DNA of 64,000 bases from Armillaria gallica. Its lineage: Eukaryota > Basidiomycota > Agaricomycetes > Agaricales > Physalacriaceae. The stretch covers positions 2,356,001-2,420,000 of the forward strand of contig JBANDB010000005.1 in the NCBI GenBank assembly GCA_037576215.1. Direction: 5' to 3'. The notes under the pieces are model-generated. The model was not told the DNA's origin. It did no database searches and worked only from the letters and a program-made list of their open reading frames with translations. Position 1 is the first letter of the stretch, and the number at the start of each line of letters is the position of its first letter. The translations under genes were made by a program, and so were the position numbers. Positions 12,300-23,658 of this stretch are shown in pieces.

Positions 12300-12454
12300 C
12301 CGTGGGTTCTCCTCCCCACCCCAACCCCCCAACCCAAAAACAAGCATCTGTCGTCTCGTATCTCAAATCTCATTTATCATCACTATCCTGATCTCTCGCC
12401 TCGATTCCATAATTTCACTTGGACCGTCTAGCACACTAACTCCGCCGTGCCAAC
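12300..12454 (+). promoter_or_regulatory. Pyrimidine-rich leader or promoter of the Smr gene
   Basis: The strand is dominated by C and T (ctcctccccaccccaacccc, atcctgatctctcgcctcg) right up to the ATG context gccaacATGtct. CT-rich stretches just upstream of start codons are common in filamentous fungi and basidiomycetes. No clear TATA box was seen. Confidence 0.35.
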
Positions 12455-13456
12455 ATGTCTATCTTGTGGAAGGCTGTCAAGGTTGCGGCCTTGCTGACGC
12501 TTGGCCAGGTTCTGTTCAACGTATTTTGGGGCGAATCATCCAAAGAATCCGGCAAGCCGGAAGAACAGTATATCCCTCCGGTTCATCGACCAGAGCAACA
12601 TCGACCGGTATATCAGCTACCTCCACATCGACCCCCTCCATCACAGAGTCACCGATCATCACCGCCTCGACCATCATCACCACCTGAACCGCCAAAATAC
12701 GAGGTATCACAGTTTCTCTCATAGTACTCCCCACTCGCTGAAAAGTTTGAAATAGGACGACAACCAGACAGACCAGTCGAATGAATACTATATCGGCCTT
12801 CGTGCACGCGCCAATAAGGAAGGGGATGAAATGGCAAGATGCTTCAGCGAAAGCCACGAGGCTTTTAATCGCGGGGATGGTGCGGCAGCCAAGGACCTCT
12901 CAAACCAAGGGAAAAGTCATAAACAGAAAATGGAACAACTGCACAAAGAAGCGAGCAAATGGATTTATCTTGGTCAGTGCTCTCCATAATCCTCATTGTA
13001 CTCGACGTGAATGCTCATTTTCTTGGTAGAAAACAACCGTGTAAGCTGGTTGCGCTTCACGTTCGTTTGGGATACTAATTCTGTTTTCCAGGATAGAAAA
13101 CCTGGGGAGATTGACCTGCACGGCCTTTTTGTCAAAGAAGCTATTGCATATACAGATGCTGCCCTCAAAGAGGCGAAGCTTCGAGGCGACTCTGAAATTA
13201 GGCTCATCGTTGGTACGTGCAGGCCACGCAAAGTGCTTCAGTGAAGTTGAATCCTATATTGTAGGTAGAGGGTCGCACTCTGAAGGGGGCGTTGCCAAAA
13301 TAAGACTAGCTATCGAGGAACTGATGCGCAAGTACGTCGGCGTACATTCTGCAAGGATCCCTCGTTTAACTAACCTGATCGTACAGATACCAGTTAGTAG
13401 CGGAGCTTGACCCCTCAAACTCCGGTGTTCTTGTCGTCGAGCTTAATGGACTTTGA
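12455..13456 (+). CDS. DUF1771-Smr domain protein
   Basis: ATG at 12455 opens MSILWKAVKVAALLTLGQVL, a hydrophobic N-terminal segment that could be a membrane anchor. A Pro/His-rich linker follows (about 12560-12700). After an intron (about 12702-12755) comes a DUF1771-like helical block: YIGLRARANKEGDEMARCF, AKDLSNQGKSHKQKMEQL. Then the Smr domain: PGEIDLHGLFVKEAIAYTD (13105-13160), carrying the conserved LHG motif, and IVGRGSHSEGG (across the intron near 13213-13267), the family's glycine-rich HS motif. The protein ends VLVVELNGL with TGA at 13454-13456. DUF1771-Smr proteins act on or near nucleic acids; in other eukaryotes some Smr domains are nucleases linked to ribosome-associated mRNA decay. 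Whether this one is catalytic is unknown. Introns follow GT-AG. Confidence 0.85.
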
Positions 13457-16019
13457 ATGGACGCCTCCATCTCGATATTTCCTATGGTTGCCTCGGCGGC
13501 CGAGCAAAGGAGAGTATGGACACAAACCATTCCCTACTCTATCTGTTATGGTAATGCCTCGTCATCCCCTTTTGGCCTTCCCTTTCCTTCACGCCTTACT
13601 TACCTTTTACCTATGTTGGCTTTTTGGCAACGACTGCGTGCGCCTACGCTGCAGTCTCTTGTATTCATAATGACTCCAGCTTCAACATGCTGGGAGTCAA
13701 CGGAATCTTCTAGCAATTAACGAAGGAGTATATAATAGACTCCTCTTGTACTGGTGTAGCTTTTTAATCTACTTCTGCTTTATGCACCATCATATCGAAT
13801 GATCTTAAGCGGACGTCGAACCTCATTAGGTTAATCAGCTTTCTACTAACGCAATCCTTCCGAGGTTACAGATGAACCTGAACTTACTTTCCAAGTTCTT
13901 AAAGACTCACTCTCATCTTTTCAACGCGTCGACTTTAAGAAGGTAATTCAATTACTACTTACTAAGTACTAATCTACTTTCTTTAGATCTACGCTCGGTC
14001 ATAACACTATCGCAAAGACATGTACTAGTAATACCTCTCTCCCTAAAATGTAACCCGTACCCAGACACCCACCGAAGAGAAACCCGAAAACGGACCAAAG
14101 TTACGAAATGAAAAAGTGCAACATGACCCCGTGCAACGCTCACCGAGGAATGAACCGATCTCGATACATCCCCAGAATGTTTCCGGAGGGAAGTCGGATC
14201 CTGCCATGGGTGAGATGGATCCAGGAAAGTAGGGGATGAGCATGTCGTGGAAACGACGGCTCCTGCACGTATCGAGCACCGACCCAGACCACCTAAACGA
14301 ACTGCACCTCGAAACCCGCCAAATACAAACACGACGGTCCAATAATGGCCAGTCCCACCAAGACAAAAGGCAAGATCAACCTAGAATGAAGGTTCTGTCA
14401 TAACAGATCCTCTAACATACTGTACATGATACACTCGACGAATGATTGAATGAATAATGAAAGTTTCTGAGGCTCATCAGGGCTTTGAGGGTAGTGGATT
14501 GCTCCTGCGTTGTTATGGGTCGTAGCCGCACATTCAAATCGGACGGCCCGAACTAAGTTCTGCCGCTCAGGCTAGGCACTACCGTCGTGCATCCGGGATA
14601 GGGAGCAAAAGTCGGGACTCGGAACACCCACACCCATCCTTTCACTCCTACTGCCATCACCACCGCTTATGTACCTTGCGGCTGCTTATTACGATCTTCC
14701 TGCTTTCTCGCTGTTATTCGTGTAGTGTAATGCCCTATGCCTGTCGCCTGATAGTGATAAATAAGAGTTTTTTTGGGGTGCGGAACAGCTGCCACATACT
14801 CAAGTCTAAAAGAGGCAGTCAACGCTTTTCATCCGCGACCGCCATGATCTTCATCCCAAATCATTCATCTCTCTTCGCGCGGCTCAAACGTTCAAACGTG
14901 CAAGCACAATTGCTCAGAACATTCGATCTTCAAACACTCGGAGCTAGGCCTCAAGATCCTGCTACATGCTTGTGGTAGCAAACGACGACGACGACTCGCA
15001 ACTGCCTCACCTAACTCGTCTAATCCCTACTACCCACCATGCCTTGCCTCGTCACCCTTTTCGATGCCACCGCTACTCTCTTATATTTACATGATGTTGT
15101 GCCTTGCAGACGTTCGCAGAGTTACGCGATCAAGTCCTCCCTCTGAATGATAATCCTTTGTAAGGTTCACGATTATGCTCCGATGCCGTATGTGGATTTT
15201 CATCGAACCCATCTTTCAAGTTTTAAAGGTGTTAGTGTCACAGGCTGCCATGAGCTCTCTCGTCGACTGCTGCCAGAACCATATATGCGAAGAATGGATG
15301 CGACGTCAAGAGCATCGCAACGTACGCGATGGGAAGTGTCTACTACGATACATCCTCATGTTAGTTCTAACTTTTACCTCCTAATAACTTACTGACGTTT
15401 CTCCACACAGCTGTCTCCCCTTATCCTTTTCGTCAGTTAATTCCGGAACGGGTCCGTCAAACGATTTGCAGTTCCTGTTGGGAAGAGAAGACTGTTCCGA
15501 CTTTGGGGTCTGCACGGCATCTCGATCACTCTCTCCTCAAATGACGCCCATGGCACACCTCATACCCCGGAGACTGCATTGCCTACGTTTCAGCGTAACG
15601 ACGCGACGAGAACTATATCTCAGCGTTACTCTCGGCATGATCACTTCAACTACACCCACAATCACATCGAATTCAACGTCAGCGTCTCCCGTAGTACGGA
15701 AAGTACGGAACTGTTGATGAGAAGTGTCGTCAATTTCTATCTATATGCTGAGACGAGAATCAAAGTTGGTTCAGTCTTTGACCTTGTAGCTACCTACTCA
15801 CCCTTCACCAGATCAACTTCATGAATCATCGACGTCCGACCCTGAGGACGAGTTCAGTGGGATAAGGATGGCCAACTTAGAACTAAGCGACCTTGAGACC
15901 AACAGCTAGAGCTCAAGCGCTCTACGTAGGCTCCATGGACGCGTTCTTCTCTTCCCACCCACGGCCGGTCCTCCGCCTACACGATACTGAATCCTACGCC
16001 TTCCTTCTCCCATTGCGTT

Positions 16020-16170
16020 GAGTCCAAGGGTAGTGGCTTCGAGTCCTCGGGAAGGGGTTTCTGTGGTATGTAAGCTTTTGCTAGGTGAACAGGCAATGTA
16101 TGAGGCCTAAGGCTTCCGTAGCCCTCGATGACGGAAGGAGAGCTGTGATCGGAGTTTCGGTCCCTCCCGT
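16020..16170 (-). repeat. Dispersed repeat D, copy 1 (inverted relative to 22.6 kb)
   Basis: The complement of this stretch reads aaactccgatcacagctctc, gtcatcga, cctgttcacctagcaaaagc, ccacagaaaccccttccc. The same order occurs on the + strand at about 22523-22650 (aaactccgatcactgctccc, gtcatcga, tgttcacctagcaaaagctt, ccacagaagccccttccc). Confidence 0.6.
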
Positions 16171-16450
16171 CATCGACTTGTCTAAAATTCTTCCTGTACC
16201 GGCGACCACCTCCTCACGAGGTTGCCATTCATCGGCCTCCTCTTTCTCTTTCTTGTGTCTTCGGGCGGGGGTTCGTATACACCTTATATCTGTGAGTCGA
16301 TCTGATGGGTTGGCAGTGGAGCATGACTCGCTTTCGCAGAGCTGAAGCCACAAAGACTCCATATACCAGCAGCACTTTCTATTTTCAAAAGGTCCCCGCA
16401 CTACTGTTTTCAGTGCCTGGCTCTACTTCCGGGGCATCGGATCTTGGTGA
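16150..16450 (+). repeat. Dispersed repeat B, copy 2
   Basis: Same-orientation relative of 11290-11620; see that entry for shared blocks. Its right part also forms the left part of tandem copy C1. Confidence 0.6.
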
Positions 16451-16745
16451 TTGCGGCTCTAGCACAAACGTTCGTTTGCGCATCTATCATTCTATGATCG
16501 TGCACTGTCGTGATATCTAACCGATGTCGGAAAACCTGAGGCTTGTCTGACAATGTGCGCCTTCAATACTGTCTTATTACCACGAAAAAGGATATCATTT
16601 TCCATCATTCCTTGTCGTTGGACCTGCTTTTGACATCCAATATAATCGAGTTGACTAGCCTGGTGAGGCGGGTTTATCATGTCATCGTCATCATACACGG
16701 CACGGTATACTCGGAGGTACAACTCCCTATCCTAACCAGTTGACA
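16340..16745 (+). repeat. Diverged tandem duplication C, copy 1
   Basis: Matches 17010-17410 in the same order: tataccagc...cactttctat, cttccggggc, attgcggctcta.cacaaac, gcctatctat-like text, cgccttcaatac.gtctt.tta, cgtcg..a.acctgct, and ggtac.a.tccct..tctaac.agttgacagac at the right end. The two copies lie end to end with a period of about 665 bases. Confidence 0.65.
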
Positions 16746-17009
16746 GACCAGGAACTCCTCCTGCCCGAGACTAGTACTATGTTTCTCGAATCATTGATAG
16801 TGTCAATACTTCGTTCATGTCATTCCCTTCGAAACTCATGCTTGGTCTTGTCGTCTTCAATGGCGACTTCCGAATCAAGGTTTTGAAGGAGCAGAAGTCA
16901 GGCAGCGAGCGCATGATCGCTGATACAACCCGCATATAATGCCTAACTTGATAATGTTACGTTCCCCGACGATTACCTGATGCGGCTGGCGGAGTTCGAC
17001 TGCCCCGTC

Positions 17010-17410
17010 GAGACATATACCAGCTCGACTTCCAAGACACTTTCTATCTCCAAAAACCTATTGCCACAGGATTCTCGTACTGTTTGCAGTCCCCGACTCT
17101 TCTTCCGGGGCTTTGCAGTGATTGCGGCTCTAACACATACATAGTCGCCCGTGCGTCTATCTCTATAATCACAAACGCCGGATAGTGATATAAATATCTA
17201 TCCGGTACAACCGCGATGCCTAGCCGGTGTCCAAAAGCTGACCTGTACGCCTTCAATATGGTCTTGTTATGACTAAAAGCCATGGTTTTCTATTATCCAC
17301 GTCGTTAAACCTGCTCTCATAATTCTGCTTCAACACAAACACACGCCACATCATAAAATAACACCGTTTGTGAAAACGAGGTACGAGTCCCTAGTCTAAC
17401 AAGTTGACAG
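17010..17410 (+). repeat. Diverged tandem duplication C, copy 2
   Basis: Second copy of the unit at 16340-16745. It ends about 110 bases before the halogenase start codon, so the duplicated DNA includes what is probably the halogenase upstream region. Confidence 0.65.
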
Positions 17411-17521
17411 ACTTCACGCAATTTCTACCGGTGTATTCAAAAGAGAAACAACGCCATTTGGGAAGTATGTTTCCTCTTAAGAAGCGCCGAAGAAGTGCAG
17501 GTGGTATCATTGTATTTCGCC

Positions 17522-19498
<1,977 letters not shown>

Positions 19499-19920
19499 GA
19501 TCCATCCATATTTTTCTATGCAGGGTTTGGCCTATAATGAAGCGTTATGCAATGCCATTTAGCGAAATACACGATGGCTTCAACGACCGACAATGGGGCC
19601 GTCTGAAGCACCTCTCTCATTACCAGAGCTTGTATCAAGGATTCCAAGCAAGTTGTACCGAAATAGAGTTTGACGAGCGTGGAGACTGACCACGATTATC
19701 TGGAAAGCCTTTAGTGTCTCCCAAGGGTTCAAAGAAAGCTCACAGTGTACTGCTCACAGGACAGCCCCTGCGATTGTAAACGACATCAATTGAATGAGAA
19801 GAATCATATGAAAAATAATAATGAGATACGCCGGATGGCAAGGATCGATAGCCATCGTCAGTAACGAATCCACCTACTTGTCAACATTCCACCAACTTGA
19901 AGGCAAAACGAAAGAATGAT
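19499..19920. other. Intergenic, nothing recognised
   Basis: 3' flank of the halogenase; no gene or repeat identified. Confidence 0.3.
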
Positions 19921-20091
19921 GACGTAACGCGAGTGATATGTTTCCCATCATTGTCTAGTTTCCGTCTTCCATTGCAGGGGTCCTCTCACTCTGGCTTGCC
20001 ACCACTGTATCCAATTGTTAATTGGAACGATTCTCCCATCTACTTCGGCTCTGCCATCTGCGATAAATTGGTCCATCCATGCAATAAGATG
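19921..20091 (+). repeat. Inverted repeat F, left arm
   Basis: Begins gacgtaacgcgagtgatatg and matches the complement of 20653-20826 over its whole length, with a few substitutions, a 13-base gap around 20012 and a short insertion near 20055. On the minus strand it reads (right to left) HLIAWMDQFIADGRAEVDGR, then IVPINNW, QWWQARVRGPLQWKTETRQ and a stop. The right arm encodes the same kind of peptide. Arms face each other across about 560 bases. Confidence 0.75.
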
Positions 20092-20646
20092 AGAAAAGCC
20101 TGACATCCAATGGTTACCATACCTTGCTCGCCTGGTCAAATCTGGTGCATTATCCGAGTTGAAAAAATGGGCGAGAGTTGCTCCTCTGTACAACTGAGAT
20201 GACGATGCTTTGCACCGAAATGAATCCAGTGTTACAGCCTGCTACATCCGAGGAAATACTTTCAAATGGGTCTTCGCTCGTCTTATACACTTGCACCACC
20301 ACTTCCAACATCTGCCGATATAGTTAAATAATATTCAAAGCAATTCAAAGAAATATTTGTAGTCTGTAGCAAGGTGCACATTAGCGTACACGCATCTGCC
20401 CCTGGGGAAGAAATTAACCAGCTACAGCATACGAAAGCGTACAATACCTACAAGCGAGGGCCCGTCTTTCCTGCCTATTATGGTGCGTAGCTATGCCAGG
20501 CATCCCACCCACCTCGTAGTCGCCCTCCTGCCAGCCGGGATGCGTCCTTCAGACGCCACGGTATTGGGATTGAACTGGAGCAGATCGTAACGCCCCTTGT
20601 GGGAGATAACGGTGTTATCAAGGACGACTATGCAAGGTGCAGGTAG

Positions 20647-20799
20647 ATGTCGCATATCATTGCATGGATGGACCGAATTATCGCAGCCGAAGTAGATGGT
20701 ATAATCGTTCCAATTAACAATTGGTTGTCCAGCAAGATACAGTGGTGGCAAGCCAGAGTGAGAAGACCTCTGCAATGGAAGACGGAAACTAGACAATGA
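20647..20799 (+). CDS. Short conserved reading frame in inverted repeat F, right arm
   Basis: A 50-codon frame: MSHIIAWMDRIIAAEVDGII, VPINNWLSSKIQWWQARVRR, PLQWKTETRQ, stop TGA at 20797-20799. The left arm (minus strand, up to about 20100) encodes a clearly homologous peptide although the two arms differ at many bases and by indels of whole or near-whole codons. Similarity at the protein level in one frame suggests both arms derive from a coding sequence. I do not recognise the family, and it may be a fragment of a longer gene or of a transposon protein. Confidence 0.35.
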   Translation: MSHIIAWMDRIIAAEVDGIIVPINNWLSSKIQWWQARVRRPLQWKTETRQ

Positions 20800-20826
20800 T
20801 GGGAAACATATCACTCGCGTTACGTC
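20653..20826 (-). repeat. Inverted repeat F, right arm
   Basis: Complement of 19921-20091; the outer end is gacgtaacgcgagtgatatg on the minus strand (20826 going left). The region between the arms (20092-20652) has no recognised feature. No clear target-site duplication was seen outside the arms. Confidence 0.75.
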
Positions 20827-21887
20827 CTTGATAATTGTTCGTCCTTCTGAGCCGCGGTCAAGGCGGGGATGTAAGAGAATTGTACAACATCGTTATATTG
20901 TATCCAAGAAGACAAAAACACCATAACCTTGCCGAAGTGCCTGAGGATCCTGCATGCACAGCGACAACAATCAACTCACGCCAACTTGAGCTTCTAGTAC
21001 CGTTGACAGGCGCCTCACCGCTGCGAATCTGGTAGCGAAGCGCTGATATTAATGTTCTCGATGCCTGGTTCACCGACTCGTTGGTACACTACGAGAGTAA
21101 ACTCAAGAGAGGTGCAGACGTCGATAATTATAATTCATGAAGCTGATCTGGCGAAGGATGAGTATGTAGCTACAAGGGGCAAGGACTAAACTAACCTCGA
21201 TTCTCGTCTCAGGATATAGATAGAAATCGACAGTACTTCTCATCAACGGTTCCGTGCTGCAGGAGATGTTGACGTTAAATTCGACGTAATTGTAGGTGTA
21301 GGTGATCGTGTACCTCGTAGCAGTTGAGATTGTGAACCCGTCTCAACATATACCCAGTGAAATCTTCATCTTCAGTCATGCAAACGATCGAGAACGAGAC
21401 TAGTGGAGGAAAATTATTATCGCAGGAGAGCTCTGGGTATCCAAAGAACCGGAGGTGATCTCAGTGGTTGTGATCAGAATTGTTCTGAGAAAACATGTCA
21501 GGGTAATGGTGAGATATGCTTCTCGTTGTTACCGCGACGATGCAGTTTCCAGGTCCGGGTTTGTCGTGGGCGGAAAGGGTGATTGAGAAGTCATGCAGAC
21601 CTCAAAGACGGGACAGTGTTCACGGACCCGTTCCTGGGTTGACCGGCGAAAGGGATAAGGGGAGGCAGATTTACAAGAGAGCGTCAAAGAGAGAGACGAG
21701 GGGTGATGGTCAACAAGCTAGGTGTAGGGAATCGTCGTCAACTCTTCGCCTCGAGGGCACAAGCTTGTCTTCCACTATCATCGAGGGCTTGCATTGCTCG
21801 AAGCCCTCTCACCATCAATATTGTTCGTCTGAAGACATGCACCTTTCGTCAACTTGAAGACTTGAGTGTTTGTGATGGGAAGGAGTC

Positions 21888-22485
21888 GGAACCCTCTTGT
21901 TGAAAGAAGGAGAGGGGATATAAAGAGACTAGAATAGTGGTGGTCGAAGCTTGAGGCGCTTGTTAGGATGGTGTAACTTGGGGAGTAGCTGATAGACATG
22001 TCGTTGGACATCGCCCTTTCTCGTTGTCCATATCGTCGCTGTTTGCTTGGAAGCTGGGTCTCATATCTGGGAACATTGGACCGAGGCGGCGGAGTGGGGA
22101 GAACGGCGAACGCAGCCTATGTAGTGTTTGATGACGAGATGAAGTTTCAGCGGTGTAGAACACGGAAGCTGTCGGTGAAATCTGGTAGATGCAAGTAATG
22201 TCAATAGAAGAGTTCAGCGAGATGAGATTGGAGGACGTACTCAAGGACACCAATAGCATGGTCGACCCTCTTTACACCTGCAAAATGCCACATTCTATTC
22301 CTCCCTTCCTCTTAGGCCATACTTGACGCGTCGAACCAAGTCTGAGCGTCGTTCGGCTTGAGGAGAGGTCACTGTTGGGGGTGCGAAGTCGAGGAATTGC
22401 CGCGCCAAGAAATTAAACGAGGTTTGGATGAAGAACTTTTGTTTGCGTGCACGTCCAGACGAGGAGGGCTTCGAGGCTTTGTATG
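21888..22485 (+). repeat. Dispersed repeat A, copy 2
   Basis: Same-orientation relative of 709-1447; shared blocks are listed there. It is shorter than copy 1 because of internal gaps. Confidence 0.6.
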
Positions 22486-22522
22486 TGCGCACATGCTCGC
22501 AGTCAGAAGGAGAGGCCGATCC

Positions 22523-22690
22523 AAAACTCCGATCACTGCTCCCCTTCCATTTCCAACCGTCATCGACGACTTCAGCCATTACCGGTGCCTGTTCTGTGTT
22601 CACCTAGCAAAAGCTTGTATGCATGCCACAGAAGCCCCTTCCCTCATCGATGCTTTGGCCAATTTCAGGGCGCGGAGAGTCCTCCAAGGG
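22523..22690 (+). repeat. Dispersed repeat D, copy 2
   Basis: Matches the complement of about 16020-16170 (see that entry). It follows repeat A directly, whereas repeat D at 16 kb lies next to repeat B, so the blocks are reshuffled between loci. Confidence 0.55.
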
Positions 22691-23125
22691 TAGCAGCTCC
22701 TAGTCCTGTTTTAACCGCGCCCCCCTTGCTATGACCATCGGCCCCGTTACATCAGCAGCCATATTTGGAAGGACTTTCCCACCACCACCACAAGGGCTAC
22801 TACTGGGTCTGGCACCGTCGCACCACCCATATTTCTGCTACTCTCGTGCCTCTGCCATACCATGGCCTCAAAATTTTCTTGGGAGTTACATGAAGGTCAT
22901 CAGGCAAGGCATCCAGTATCAAAAATGACATTTGCTCTGCATCAGGTGGGATAGCAGGGACACCGGTGTTTTGAGGAAATGCATCTCAAGACCTTCCCTT
23001 ATGAGGCATTTTTAGGACATGGAATTTTATATCAGTATTTTATGTGTAGTACAGCACGTCAATAGCAGAAGAATGAGAGCAAAATCACGTCAAGATGGAA
23101 AAATAAATGGGCATGTTCCTTGAGC

Positions 23126-23130
23126 ACGTG
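23126..23130 (+). repeat. Target-site duplication (acgtg), left
   Basis: The five bases acgtg directly precede the 5' LTR and recur at 32295-32299 directly after the 3' LTR. The matching duplication shows the element inserted as one unit and that both LTRs belong together. Confidence 0.9.
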
Positions 23131-23614
23131 TGTTACGATTTATTCATTTTCTAGACATCTTATCTTATCTTTGACAGATAAGATAAGATGCTTACTCACC
23201 ACTTTCATTAGACCCGCGACTCCCGGGGAGTCTTCATAAATCTTCACATCGCTAACACGTCACACTCGGTCGACGTGTACACGACACGTACTCAACATGA
23301 CTTAACACGTCTTGAGCACGTCTTATTCTCAGCTATCGTGTACTTGGCTTATTCACTTTCTAACATGGTAGCCTCATCTTAGTACCTTTTACGGATCCTG
23401 ACTTTAGTATATAAGTAGCTTACTCAAAGCCTGTATTTCCCTAGCTTTGAGCTAAAGTTTATTCATACCGACAACACTCCTTAAACTGCTTCACTTTCGC
23501 TGAGAGCTCCTAAAGTGAGTCTTGGGCATCAATCATCCACAAGGGCTAGACGGTGACTGTACGAACGCGATACAGCCGATCTATTCACCTTTTGATTGGA
23601 GTTCAGGTCTAACA
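23131..23614 (+). repeat. 5' LTR (484 bp)
   Basis: Starts TGTTACGATT, ends GGTCTAACA. Near its left end is a perfect hairpin, cttatctt / aagataag (about 23159-23188). The TATA box is at 23408-23415 and the inferred transcript start near 23442. Compared with the 3' LTR it differs at 12 sites, every one a CG versus TG/CA change. Confidence 0.95.
23408..23415 (+). promoter_or_regulatory. LTR TATA box (tatataag)
   Basis: Sits 34 bases upstream of the tagctttgagctaa block at 23442-23455 that pairs with the primer-binding site. This is the normal TATA-to-start distance, so transcripts would begin at or just before that block. The same box is in the 3' LTR at 32088-32095. Confidence 0.6.
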
Positions 23615-23615
23615 A

Positions 23616-23629
23616 TTAGCTCAAAGCTA
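23616..23629 (+). other. Primer-binding site, self-priming (Tf1) type
   Basis: TTAGCTCAAAGCTA begins one base after the 5' LTR. It is the perfect 14-base complement of TAGCTTTGAGCTAA at 23442-23455, which lies at the predicted 5' end of the element's own RNA. In Tf1 the first bases of the transcript fold back on the primer site and are cleaved to prime minus-strand synthesis; this layout is the same. No tRNA 3' end was matched. Confidence 0.75.
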
Positions 23630-23658
23630 ACCAGCTATCCTTTGCCAGAACACTACGC

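Larger units (their letters stand above)
9657..12454. other. Long intergenic region without a supported gene
   Basis: Only short overlapping frames without recognisable domains. About 11290-11620 is a copy of dispersed repeat B. The last 400 bases before 12455 are strongly pyrimidine-rich (ctctctctccatct, cctccccaccccaacccccc), which fits the promoter and 5' leader of the Smr gene. Confidence 0.4.
13457..17521. other. Long region without a supported gene, rich in diverged duplications
   Basis: No recognisable protein domain or consistent splice model on either strand. Short frames at 13955-14366 (-) and 14676-15824 (+) have no family I can name. The right part, about 16020-17410, is built from diverged repeats (B, C, D) that recur at 11.3 and 22.6 kb. 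The final 200 bases form the probable promoter of the halogenase gene. Confidence 0.4.
20827..23130. other. Long intergenic region with dispersed repeats
   Basis: No supported gene. Holds repeat A copy 2 (about 21888-22485) and repeat D copy 2 (about 22523-22690). The short frames here have no recognisable domain. It ends at the target site of the LTR retrotransposon. Confidence 0.4.

Noticed and set aside
12516..12857. 113-codon antisense frame over the Smr gene
   Set aside because: Shadow of the Pro/His-rich coding strand.
13955..14366. Two overlapping minus-strand frames of 107-125 codons
   Set aside because: Overlapping in different frames, biased composition, no recognisable family.
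15420..15475. Text resembling rRNA (gtcagttaattccgg)
   Set aside because: Only a short chance-like match; no neighbouring rRNA sequence is present.
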